From assembly GCF_020858115.1 (NCBI RefSeq), contig NZ_JACYMM010000001.1:558001-622000 (forward strand): a stretch of DNA of 64,000 nucleotides. The letters run 5' to 3'. Numbering within the stretch: the stretch's first letter is position 1; each line of letters begins with the position of its first letter. This document shows, piece by piece, positions 20,093 through 28,259 of the stretch. The notes beneath the pieces are model-generated. The model saw only the letters and a program-made list of their open reading frames with translations, did not search any database and was not told the origin of the DNA. Source of the DNA: Janthinobacterium sp. FW305-129. GTDB taxonomy: Bacteria > Pseudomonadota > Gammaproteobacteria > Burkholderiales > Burkholderiaceae_D. A program made the translations under genes and the position numbers.

Positions 20093-21655
20093 GTGCAGCC
20101 CGTTCACAGCTTGGGCGCCGCGCCAGCGGACACCGGCATGCTGGGCGCCGTGGAAACGGCACTGGCGTCCCACCGTGCCTTTGGCGACAGCGGCTACATC
20201 CGCGACCAGCTGGCCGTCGCCTACCGGCGCCGGCTGCACAAGCTGGGCCGCAGCCTGCCCGAGGCGGAAAGCCTGGCTCGCCAGCTCGATGCGGCGCCGC
20301 CCGCGCGCCAGCGCCAGCTGCTGGGCGACACGGTGCTGCGCTGCGCCGTCCAGCACGCCATGCGCCAGTTGCACCTGGGCGACGACTACGGCTTGCCCCT
20401 GCCGCAATGCGCGGCGCTGTTCCAGGCGGCGGGCGAGCACTTGCGCGCGGGCTTGCCCGGCGGGCCGCTGGTGGCCCATCTGCCGCCTTTGGCCCGGCTG
20501 CACGACGAGGGCGGGCCTCAGATCACAGACATCGATCATGACGACACTTATGACGACACTTATACTTATGACGACACTTATATATGGCATGCCTGGCAGG
20601 AAGGCACGCCGTATGCGCGCGCCTTTCTTGCCGTAATGGAAGATAACTATGGCGCGCCGCTGGCCACGCCCACGCCGCAGGAACGGGTTTTGCTGCGCCG
20701 CGGCCTGCACCTGCTGGAAACCCTGCTGCCCCGTCTGACGGCCAGCGCGCTGTCTCACGTGCAATTGATCGCCCTGTTTCCCAAGCTGGGCACGTGGCGC
20801 GGCAAGGCATCGAGCTCGCAATTCCGCGTCAATGGCAGCGTGTTCCTGAACCAGGAACTGACCGGCAATCCCTGGTGGCTGGCCGAGCACTTGCTGCACG
20901 AATCGCTGCACCAGAAGCTGTACGACTTCCGCCACGGCCATAGCCTGCTGGCCCCCGACTATGCGCGCGACGATGGCGCCAGGGTCTGCTCGCTATGGAA
21001 TGCGCCCGATGACGACAATAATCACTATTGGGATGCCCACCGCACCCTGGCCGCCTTCCACGTGTACGTCCACCTGGCCTTGCTGTGCCTGCAGGCCGAG
21101 CGGCAGGAAGCCACGCTGGCGCCCCGGTACGGCCCCATCGGCCAGCACATGAGCGGCAGCCGGCGCGCCATCGACCGCGCCCGCTACCTGGGCGAACAAT
21201 TGCACAGCACGACCTGGCCGGAGCTGGGACTGGCCGGACGCCAGATGACGCGCTGGCTGCTGGACGTACTCGATGCGCTCGACACGCAACGGCGGCCTGC
21301 CGGCGCCACCCTGCACCTGCTGCTCGACCTGTACGAACGCCAGAGCCGCAAGCTCGACACGTTTCTCCTGCAGCAGCCGCCACCGCGCAGCGACGCGCTG
21401 GCCGCGCTGGCGCAGCAAGAGCTGGCGATGACGCGGCAGGCGCTGCACATGCTGGATCGGGAACTGCCGCCAGCGCCCCCGGCGCAGGAGCACGACTGGC
21501 CGCAGGCGCGCCAGCGCGTCTTGCAGGCACTTTGGCCGCTGACTGAAGATGATAAATTAATGGAAAGAAGCGGCTACCCGCAGGCGCAGGCACTGATTGC
21601 GCAGATGGTGCAACAGTCAAGCCGGCAACTGGGCGCACTCGGCGCACTGGGCTGA
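20093..21655 (+). CDS. HExxH-motif protein resembling 2-oxoglutarate-dependent peptide beta-hydroxylases
   Basis: This 520-residue protein has LLHESLHQKLYDFRH near residues 269-283, an HExxH iron/zinc motif. About 55 residues later comes YWDAHRTLAAFHVYVHLALL, with the Arg and His layout seen in HExxH peptide-modification proteins (TIGR04267-like, predicted 2-oxoglutarate-dependent beta-hydroxylases of RiPP pathways). The N-terminal third is helical and unassigned. A 12-bp repeat inserts the acidic linker DDTYDDTYTYDDTY near 150-163. The start is uncertain: GTG 20093 lies 12 nt after the upstream TGA and lacks an SD; ATG 20138 is an alternative. Family placement rests on motif recognition only. 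Confidence 0.65.
   Translation: MQPVHSLGAAPADTGMLGAVETALASHRAFGDSGYIRDQLAVAYRRRLHKLGRSLPEAESLARQLDAAPPARQRQLLGDTVLRCAVQHAMRQLHLGDDYGLPLPQCAALFQAAGEHLRAGLPGGPLVAHLPPLARLHDEGGPQITDIDHDDTYDDTYTYDDTYIWHAWQEGTPYARAFLAVMEDNYGAPLATPTPQERVLLRRGLHLLETLLPRLTASALSHVQLIALFPKLGTWRGKASSSQFRVNGSVFLNQELTGNPWWLAEHLLHESLHQKLYDFRHGHSLLAPDYARDDGARVCSLWNAPDDDNNHYWDAHRTLAAFHVYVHLALLCLQAERQEATLAPRYGPIGQHMSGSRRAIDRARYLGEQLHSTTWPELGLAGRQMTRWLLDVLDALDTQRRPAGATLHLLLDLYERQSRKLDTFLLQQPPPRSDALAALAQQELAMTRQALHMLDRELPPAPPAQEHDWPQARQRVLQALWPLTEDDKLMERSGYPQAQALIAQMVQQSSRQLGALGALG
20538..20579 (+). repeat. 12-bp in-frame tandem repeat within the HExxH gene
   Basis: Three copies of ATGACGACACTT (20538, 20550, 20568), the last two separated by ATACTT. 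They encode repeated DDTY. The AT-rich tract stands out from the GC-rich surroundings and looks like a slippage-prone linker. Confidence 0.85.
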
Positions 21656-21715
21656 TGAAATTAGTTCAGGGAAAATTTTGATGGTGCTGCACTTCCGGGC
21701 TGGAACAACCCGGAT

Positions 21716-21798
21716 TGGTGCGGATGGGGAGACTCGAACTCCCAAGCCGAAGCACTGGCTTCTAAGACCAGCGTGTCTACCAATTCCACCACATCCGC
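21716..21798 (-). tRNA. tRNA-Leu (TAG)
   Basis: An 83-nt class II tRNA with encoded CCA. Acceptor GCGGATG/CATCCGC, D-loop AATTGGTAGA, anticodon loop CTTAGAA with anticodon TAG, a long variable arm (TGCTTCGGC), and T-arm GGGAGTTCGAGTCTCCC. It is isolated between the HExxH gene and the RND operon. Confidence 0.96.
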
Positions 21799-21916
21799 AT
21801 TTTGTACTACTTTGTGCTACTTGCCACAGGCTGCCGCCCCTGATTTTAACAACTCGGGAGCGATCTGGCTACCGCGGACTCATTGAGCAAGCCCGGAGCA
21901 AGCGCTCGGTAAAGCA

Positions 21917-21961
21917 AAGGCGGCATTCTACTGGATTTCCCAGAGGAATGCCGCCTTTTTT
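21917..21961. terminator. terminator between the RND operon and tRNA-Leu
   Basis: AAGGCGGCATTC pairs with GAATGCCGCCTT. On the plus strand it ends in seven T. On the minus strand it follows the RND stop codon by about 25 nt with a broken T-tract, so it can work in both directions. Confidence 0.8.
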
Positions 21962-21985
21962 ATGACTGCACCTTGGCGCTGGCTC

Positions 21986-24900
21986 CTAGCCTTCTTTTGC
22001 AGTCACCGGCTCCGGCTTCCTGACCCTGAACCAGGCCGCATACAGGGCCGGCAGGAACAGCAGTGTCAGGGCCGTCGCCAGGATCAGGCCGCCCATGATG
22101 GCGACGGCCATCGGGCCCCAGAAGACCGAACGCGACAGCGGGATCATGGCCAGCGCGGCGGCAGCCGCCGTCAGCACGATGGGGCGGCAGCGGCGCACGG
22201 CCGAGTCGATGATGGCGTCCCACGGCGTGGAGCCATCCTTGATGTCTTGCTCGATCTGGTCGACGAGGATCACGGAATTGCGGATGATCATGCCGAACAG
22301 CGCGATGACGCCCAGGTTGGCCACGAAGCCCAGCGGACGGTGCAGCAGCAGCAAGGCAAACGCGGCGCCCGCCACGCCCAGCGGCCCCGTCAGGAACACC
22401 AGCAGCGAACGCGAGAAACTGTGCAGCTGCAGCATCAGCAAGGTGAAGATGATGAAGATGGCCAGCGGCAAGTTCGCCGCGATCGACGCTTCCGCCTCGC
22501 CGCTGTCGGCCGCCACGCCTTTCACGGTGATGCGGTAGCCGTCCGGCATTTTGGCCCGCAAGGCGTCGAGTTGCGGCGCCAGTTGCGTCGATACGGTAGC
22601 GCCCTGGATGCCGTCGACCACGTCCGACTGCACGGTAATGGCCCATTCGCGCTTGTCGCGCCAGACGACGCCCGGCTCCCACACAAAATGCACGCGGGCC
22701 AGCTGCGAGATGGGCACGGACTTGCCCGTTGCCGTCGGGATATTCGTGTCGTTCAGCACGGAAATCGTCGCCCGCTCCTCCAGCGGCTGGCGCACCTGGA
22801 TATCGATCAGCTTGTTGTCTTCGCGGAACTGGCCGATGACGGTGCCCGACAGTATCGTATTGGCCGCCTGCATCACCGTTTTCGAGGTGACGCCCAGCGC
22901 GCGCATCTTGTCCTGGTCCAGGTCCAGGCGCAGCACTTTCACCGATTCATTCCAGTTGTCATTGACGCCCACGGTGTTCGGATTGGCCCGCAGGATATCC
23001 TTGACCTGGTCGGCAATGGCGCGCACACCCGCCACTTCCGGCCCCGTGACGCGAAATTGCACGGGATACGGCACCGGTGGTCCGTTCGGCAACAGTTTTA
23101 CCCTGCCCCGCACTTCCGGGAAATCCTTCTTGAAAACGTCGATGATCTTCTGGCGCAGCTGCTCGCGGTCCGCCAGGCTCTTCGGCAGGATCACCACTTG
23201 CGACACGTTGGTCTGCGGAAAGATCTGGTCCAGCGGCAGGTAGAAACGGGGACTGCCCGTGCCCACGTAGCTGGTCACGCTTTCCACGCCGTCGAGCTTG
23301 CCCACAAAAGCTTCGAATTTCTTCACCTGCTTTTCATTCGCGGCGAACGTCGTGCCTTCGGGCGACCACAGTTCCACCATCAGTTCCGGACGGCTGGAAT
23401 CGGGAAAGAATTGCTTTTCAATAAAGTTGAAGCCATAGATACCGAGCGCAAAGATGGCCAGGGTGGCGGCAATCGTCGTCTTGCGCCATTCCACGCACCA
23501 GGCCACGGTGCGGCGGAAGCGGCGGAAGTTCGGCGTATCGAACAATTCATGGTCGTTATGCGCGTGCGGTTTGACTTTCAGCAAGACGTAGCCGATGTAG
23601 GGCGTGAAGACGACGGCCACCACCCACGAAATGATCAGGGCCAGCGCATTGACGGAGAACAGGGAAAACGTGTATTCGCCGGCGGCCGACTTGGCCAGGC
23701 CGATGGGCAGGAAGCCCGCCACCGTGATCAGGGTGCCCGTCAACATGGGCATGGCCGTCGAGGTATAGGCGAACGTGGCCGCGTCGAAGCGCGAGAAGCC
23801 CTCTTCCATCTTGCGCACCATCATCTCGACGGCGATGATGGCGTCATCGACCAGCAAGCCCAGCGCGATGATCAGGGCGCCGAGCGAAATCTTGTGCAAG
23901 TCGATGTCAAGCAGGCGCATGCACAGGAAGGTGACGGCCAGCACCAGCGGGATGGTCAGGGCCACCACGAGGCCGGGACGCACGTCGATGCGCAGCGGCT
24001 TCGTGTGCAAGCCCAGCGCGACAAAGCTGACGGCCAGCACGATCAGGATGGCTTCGATCAGGGTATGCACGAACTCGCCCACGGACGCGGACACGGCTTC
24101 CGGCTGGTTCGACACGCGCTGCAGCTCTATGCCGACCGGCAATTCGCTCTTCATTCGCGTCACCGTTGCCTGCAAGGCCTTGCCCATGTCGATGATGTTG
24201 CCGCCCTTTTCCATCGATACGCCCAGGCCGATCACTTCCTTGCCGTTGAAGCGCATCTTGTCCTTCGGCGGATCGACGAATTCACGTTTCACGGTGGCAA
24301 AGTCGCCGAGGCGGAAAGTGGTGCCGTTGGCGCGCAATTCCAGGTTTTCCAGGTCCTTGACGGTAAGCATGGCGCCCGTCACGCGCACCTGCAGGTTGTC
24401 CGTCGGCGTCACCAGCACGCCCGTGGCGTTGATGCTGTTTTGCTCGGACAATTGCTGCACGATGGCATCGAAAGGAATGCCCAACTGGGCGAATTTCTTG
24501 TGCGAAAAGATGATATTGATCTTTTCATCTTGCACGCCGAACAGTTCCACCTTCGATACCTGCCCAACAGAAAGTAATTCCTGGCGCACCTTGTCCGCGT
24601 AATCCTTCATTTCCGCGTAGGTAAAACCGTCGCCGGACAGGGCGAAGATGGAACCGTAGGTGTCGCCGAACTCGTCATTGAAGAACGGGCCCACGACGCC
24701 GGCCGGCAAGGTACCCTTGATGTCGCCGATCTTCTTGCGCACCTGATACCAGGCGGCGGCTGTTTCCTTGGGCGGCGCCGATTCGCGCAGCTCCAGCAGG
24801 ATCAAGGTTTCGCCGGGCTTCGAATAACTGGTGATTTCGTCGATGTACGGCGTTTCCTGCAGCTTCTTTTCCAGCTTGTCCGTCACCTGCTCGGCCATCT

Positions 24901-25084
24901 GCAAGGCCGTGGCGCCTGGCCAGTAGGCTTGCAGCACCATGGCGCGGAAGGTGAACGGGGGATCTTCATCCTGGCCCAGGCTGGCATAGCTGAGCATGCC
25001 GCCGATCAGCAGCACGGCCATCAGGTAGCGCGTCAGCGGGATGTGTTCGAGGGCCCAGCGCGACAGATTGAAGCCGCCCTTCAT
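21986..25084 (-). CDS. RND-family efflux transporter, inner-membrane permease
   Basis: This 1032-residue proton antiporter of the AcrB/HAE1-like superfamily is predicted to have twelve membrane helices and two large periplasmic loops. The first helix is near residues 18-36 (YLMAVLLIGGMLSYASLG). Helix-4 motif GALIIALGLLVDDAIIAVEMMVRKMEEG carries the paired Asp of the proton relay. Its ATG overlaps the stop of the adaptor gene (ATGA), so the two are translationally coupled. No outer-membrane channel gene is adjacent, so it would borrow a TolC/OprM-type partner encoded elsewhere. Substrates cannot be told from sequence. Confidence 0.93.
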   Translation of the reverse strand: MKGGFNLSRWALEHIPLTRYLMAVLLIGGMLSYASLGQDEDPPFTFRAMVLQAYWPGATALQMAEQVTDKLEKKLQETPYIDEITSYSKPGETLILLELRESAPPKETAAAWYQVRKKIGDIKGTLPAGVVGPFFNDEFGDTYGSIFALSGDGFTYAEMKDYADKVRQELLSVGQVSKVELFGVQDEKINIIFSHKKFAQLGIPFDAIVQQLSEQNSINATGVLVTPTDNLQVRVTGAMLTVKDLENLELRANGTTFRLGDFATVKREFVDPPKDKMRFNGKEVIGLGVSMEKGGNIIDMGKALQATVTRMKSELPVGIELQRVSNQPEAVSASVGEFVHTLIEAILIVLAVSFVALGLHTKPLRIDVRPGLVVALTIPLVLAVTFLCMRLLDIDLHKISLGALIIALGLLVDDAIIAVEMMVRKMEEGFSRFDAATFAYTSTAMPMLTGTLITVAGFLPIGLAKSAAGEYTFSLFSVNALALIISWVVAVVFTPYIGYVLLKVKPHAHNDHELFDTPNFRRFRRTVAWCVEWRKTTIAATLAIFALGIYGFNFIEKQFFPDSSRPELMVELWSPEGTTFAANEKQVKKFEAFVGKLDGVESVTSYVGTGSPRFYLPLDQIFPQTNVSQVVILPKSLADREQLRQKIIDVFKKDFPEVRGRVKLLPNGPPVPYPVQFRVTGPEVAGVRAIADQVKDILRANPNTVGVNDNWNESVKVLRLDLDQDKMRALGVTSKTVMQAANTILSGTVIGQFREDNKLIDIQVRQPLEERATISVLNDTNIPTATGKSVPISQLARVHFVWEPGVVWRDKREWAITVQSDVVDGIQGATVSTQLAPQLDALRAKMPDGYRITVKGVAADSGEAEASIAANLPLAIFIIFTLLMLQLHSFSRSLLVFLTGPLGVAGAAFALLLLHRPLGFVANLGVIALFGMIIRNSVILVDQIEQDIKDGSTPWDAIIDSAVRRCRPIVLTAAAAALAMIPLSRSVFWGPMAVAIMGGLILATALTLLFLPALYAAWFRVRKPEPVTAKEG

Positions 25085-26244
25085 TTGGCTGCACCCACGC
25101 TGACGGCGGCAGCGGCGACATCGGGCTTGCTGGCCAGTCCGGCGCCGAGGATGGTCACTTTCTGGCCAGGCTTGAGCAGGTTGACGCCGGCCGTGACCAC
25201 GGTCTGGCCCGCTTTCACGCCCGAGGTCAGCAGCAGTTCATTGCCCGCCACGCCGCCCACCGTCACCGGCACGAGCTTCACGACGCCGTTTTCCACCACC
25301 CACACGGAGCTTTGCGATTTTTCGTTGAACAGGGCCGTCAGCGGCACCTTGATCTGCGGCGTGGCCGTTTGCGAGGCGAACTGCACCACGGCCGTCATGC
25401 CCAGGCGTGCCTGCGGCGCGTCCGGGATGCTGACCTTGGCCAGGTAGGTGCGCGTGGCGGCATCGGCCACGGGCGACACTTCGCGTATCTTGCCCGGCAA
25501 GCCCTGCTTCGGATCGGCCCACAGGCGCACGGTGACATCCTTGACCTTGCGCAAGGTCTCGACCTTGTCTTCGGGAATGCCGATCACGATTTCCTTCTCG
25601 CCGCTCTTGGCCACCTGCACCACGGGCGCGCCTGGCGCCACCACCTGCCCCACTTCGGCCTCGATGCGCGTGACGACGCCATCGACGTCAGCCACCAAGC
25701 TGGCATAGCCGGACTGGTTGGCCTGGCCACGGTACAGGGCTTGCGCCGCTTCCACGTTCGCCTGCGCCGCCTTGTAGGTGGCATCCTTGCCATCGAGCAC
25801 GGCCTGGCTGACGAAATTCTTCTCGCGCAAATCCTGGTAGCGCTTCAGTTCCGCGCGGGCCAGGTCGCGGCTCGTTTCCGCGCTCACCAGCGACGCCTTG
25901 GCCTGCGCCTGCGACAGCTGCAAGTCGGCGGGATCGAGCTGCATCAGCACTTGCCCCTTCGTCACGCTGGCGCCCACGTCCACCTTGCGCGCGACGATCT
26001 TGCCGCCCACGCGGAAACCCAGCTGCGACACGACGCGGGGCACGACCTCGCCCGCCAGCTCGGCACTCACGTCGACATTACTGCTAGACAACACAATCGC
26101 GCGCACGGGGCGCACGTCTTCCACTTTGACGGCAGGCTTGGAACAGGCCGCCAGGGTCAGCGCCAGGGCGGCGGCGGCAATCAGCCGCAGGGCGGGCAGT
26201 GCGGGTGCGCCGGTCTCGCGGCGCAGGGTTTTCAGGGCAAACAA
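25081..26244 (-). CDS. RND efflux periplasmic adaptor (membrane-fusion protein)
   Basis: This 387-residue lipoprotein has a lipobox LTLAAC near residue 34. It links the RND pump to an outer-membrane channel. The barrel-sandwich halves have GFRVGGKIVARKVDVGASVTKG and the later SLVADVDGVVTRIEAEVGQVV. A coiled-coil hairpin (about 110-175) lies between them, and beta-barrel and membrane-proximal domains follow. It starts with TTG at 26244: AAAGGA lies 7 nt upstream, and no ATG is suitably placed. It overlaps the permease gene by 4 bp. No TetR-type regulator is adjacent. Confidence 0.92.
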   Translation of the reverse strand: MFALKTLRRETGAPALPALRLIAAAALALTLAACSKPAVKVEDVRPVRAIVLSSSNVDVSAELAGEVVPRVVSQLGFRVGGKIVARKVDVGASVTKGQVLMQLDPADLQLSQAQAKASLVSAETSRDLARAELKRYQDLREKNFVSQAVLDGKDATYKAAQANVEAAQALYRGQANQSGYASLVADVDGVVTRIEAEVGQVVAPGAPVVQVAKSGEKEIVIGIPEDKVETLRKVKDVTVRLWADPKQGLPGKIREVSPVADAATRTYLAKVSIPDAPQARLGMTAVVQFASQTATPQIKVPLTALFNEKSQSSVWVVENGVVKLVPVTVGGVAGNELLLTSGVKAGQTVVTAGVNLLKPGQKVTILGAGLASKPDVAAAAVSVGAAK

Positions 26245-26413
26245 GGTATTTTCCTTTACTATGCGGGCTGTAATATTTTTATGCGGAGAAACTTTTTGCT
26301 TGCCCTTTGGGCCAAGCCAAACTTTTTCGCACGCGATATCCTTAAATTTGTGACAATATCAGCTTGGTCATGGCGGGGAACGATTTCCCGCTAATGACTT
26401 TCTGGTTATTAAT

Positions 26414-26468
26414 TATAATCGTGCGTAAAAGTTTTTAGTGACTTTTGCGTCATTAATCTCGAGATTAA
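26414..26468 (+). promoter_or_regulatory. hpnC upstream region: TATAAT box and a perfect 16-bp palindrome
   Basis: A perfect -10 box TATAAT lies at 26414-26419; its -35 is poor. About 35 bp downstream, at 26453-26468, is the palindrome TTAATCTCGAGATTAA. It sits in the hpnC leader where a repressor could block transcription. The binding protein is unknown. Confidence 0.45.
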
Positions 26469-26497
26469 AAAACTGCAAGACTAAAGAAGCGTGTTCA

Positions 26498-27379
26498 ATG
26501 CCTGTAGACCATTACGAAAATTTTCCTGTAGCATCATTTTTACTGCCGCGCCGCCTGGTGCCCGCCGTCGAAGCCATCTATGCCTTCGCCCGCAGCGCCG
26601 ACGATCTGGCCGATGAAGGCGACGCCACGCCGGCCGAACGCCTTGCCGCCTTGCACGCCTACGAAGAGGCGCTGGGCCGCATCGCCCGCGAGGAAGGCCA
26701 TGCCGGCGAGAACGCCGTCATGTTCGAACGCCTGGCCGCCGTCATCGCCCGGTTCCAGTTGCCGCTGAAGCCCTTCCACGATCTGTTGTCGGCCTTCAAA
26801 CAGGATGTCGAAACGACGCGCTACGCCAGCTATGACGACGTGCTCGATTACTGCGCCCGCTCCGCCAACCCCGTGGGACTGCTGATGCTGCACCTGTACG
26901 GCGCGGCCGATGAACAGAATGTACGCGATTCCGATGCGATATGCTCAGCCTTGCAATTAATTAATTTCTTGCAAGACGTCGCCATCGACCAGCAAAAGGA
27001 ACGCATCTACCTGCCGATGGAAGACCTGAGCCGCTTTGCCGTCTCCGCCGCCGCCTTCGAGCGGCCCGAGGCGCACGGCAAGTGGAGCGCCCTGATGCGC
27101 TTCGAAGTGGCCCGCACGCGCGCCCTGATGCTGTCCGGCGCGCCGCTGGCCCTGCGTTTGCGGGGACGCATCGGCTGGGAACTGCGTTTGGTGGTGCAAG
27201 GGGGCTTGCGCATCCTGGAAGCCATCGAAGCCGTCAATTACGACGTGTTCCGGCGCCGTCCCAAGCTGGAAAAACGCGACTGGCTGATCATTTTCTGGCG
27301 CGCCCTGCGCATGTCCCGCAAAAGCCTGCGTCAAGAGACGCAAGTAAAAACGGCTTTTCCCCCGTCGCCCACTCTGTAA
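26498..27379 (+). CDS. hpnC: squalene synthase-like HpnC (hydroxysqualene synthase)
   Basis: This 293-residue trans-isoprenyl synthase has Asp-rich motifs ARSADDLADEGD near residue 33 and NFLQDVAIDQQKERIYLP near 165, the diphosphate/Mg2+ sites. In the HpnCDE route HpnC converts presqualene diphosphate to hydroxysqualene. The ATG at 26498 gives MPVDHYENFPVASFLLP, the usual HpnC start. It is first in an hpnC-hpnD-hpnE operon. No squalene-hopene cyclase gene follows in this window. Confidence 0.93.
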   Translation: MPVDHYENFPVASFLLPRRLVPAVEAIYAFARSADDLADEGDATPAERLAALHAYEEALGRIAREEGHAGENAVMFERLAAVIARFQLPLKPFHDLLSAFKQDVETTRYASYDDVLDYCARSANPVGLLMLHLYGAADEQNVRDSDAICSALQLINFLQDVAIDQQKERIYLPMEDLSRFAVSAAAFERPEAHGKWSALMRFEVARTRALMLSGAPLALRLRGRIGWELRLVVQGGLRILEAIEAVNYDVFRRRPKLEKRDWLIIFWRALRMSRKSLRQETQVKTAFPPSPTL

Positions 27380-27425
27380 GACGATAGAATAGCGGCTTCG
27401 ATCTGCAACCCTTGCTCTTTTGACT

Positions 27426-28259
27426 ATGTCTCCCGACGAATACTGCCAACAAAAGGCCGCCCAGAGCGGCTCCAGCTTCTACTACAGCTTTCTGTTCCTG
27501 CCGGCCGAACGCCGCAAGGCCATCACGGCCCTGTATGCGTTTTGCCGCGAAGTCGATGACACGGTCGACGAATGCACGGACGAAGCCGTGGCACGCACCA
27601 AGCTGGTGTGGTGGCGCAAGGAAGTCAAGGCCATGTACGAGGGCAACCCCACGCATCCCGTGATGCGCGCGCTGCAGCCGCACCTCGACATTTATAAACT
27701 GGAAGAAAAACATTTGCAGGCCATCATCGACGGCATGGAAATGGACTTGAACCAGACCCGCTACCTCGATTACCAGGCCATGAGCCGCTATTGCTGGCAT
27801 GTGGCCAGCGTGGTGGGCATCTTGTCGGCCAGCATCTTTGGCGCGACCCGCCCGGAAACCCTGCTGTACGCGGAAAAGCTGGGCCATGCCTTCCAGCTGA
27901 CCAACATCATCCGCGACGTGGGCGAAGATGCGCGCAAGGGGCGCATCTACCTGCCGATCAGCGAATTGCAGCAATTTAACGTGACGGCAGCCGATTTGCT
28001 GAACGCGCGCCACAGCGAAAACTTTGAAAACCTCATGCGCTTTCAGGTGGCGCGCGCGCAAAAGGCGTATGACGAAGCGTTCGCCCTGCTGCCGGCCGAA
28101 GACCGCCGCGCCCAGCGCCCGGGCCTGATCATGGCCGCCATCTACCGCACCCTGCTCAATGAAGTCGAGCGCGACGGCTACCACGTGCTGAAGCAGCGCA
28201 TCTCGCTCACGCCGATCCGCAAACTGTGGCTGGCGTGGAAGACCTGGGTCCGTGGCTGA
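27426..28259 (+). CDS. hpnD: presqualene diphosphate synthase HpnD
   Basis: This 277-residue enzyme condenses two farnesyl diphosphates to presqualene diphosphate. Motifs are FCREVDDTVDECTD near residue 41 and TNIIRDVGEDARKGRIYLP near 160, plus MDLNQTRYLDYQAMSRYCWHVAS. ATG 27426 is chosen over a TTG two codons earlier; neither has a clear SD. It is 46 bp after hpnC, and its last 8 bp overlap the hpnE start. Confidence 0.93.
   Translation: MSPDEYCQQKAAQSGSSFYYSFLFLPAERRKAITALYAFCREVDDTVDECTDEAVARTKLVWWRKEVKAMYEGNPTHPVMRALQPHLDIYKLEEKHLQAIIDGMEMDLNQTRYLDYQAMSRYCWHVASVVGILSASIFGATRPETLLYAEKLGHAFQLTNIIRDVGEDARKGRIYLPISELQQFNVTAADLLNARHSENFENLMRFQVARAQKAYDEAFALLPAEDRRAQRPGLIMAAIYRTLLNEVERDGYHVLKQRISLTPIRKLWLAWKTWVRG

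Noticed and set aside
21962-24577. 871-codon frame opposite the RND permease
   Set aside because: His/Arg/Gln-rich low-complexity translation typical of antisense frames in GC-rich genes.
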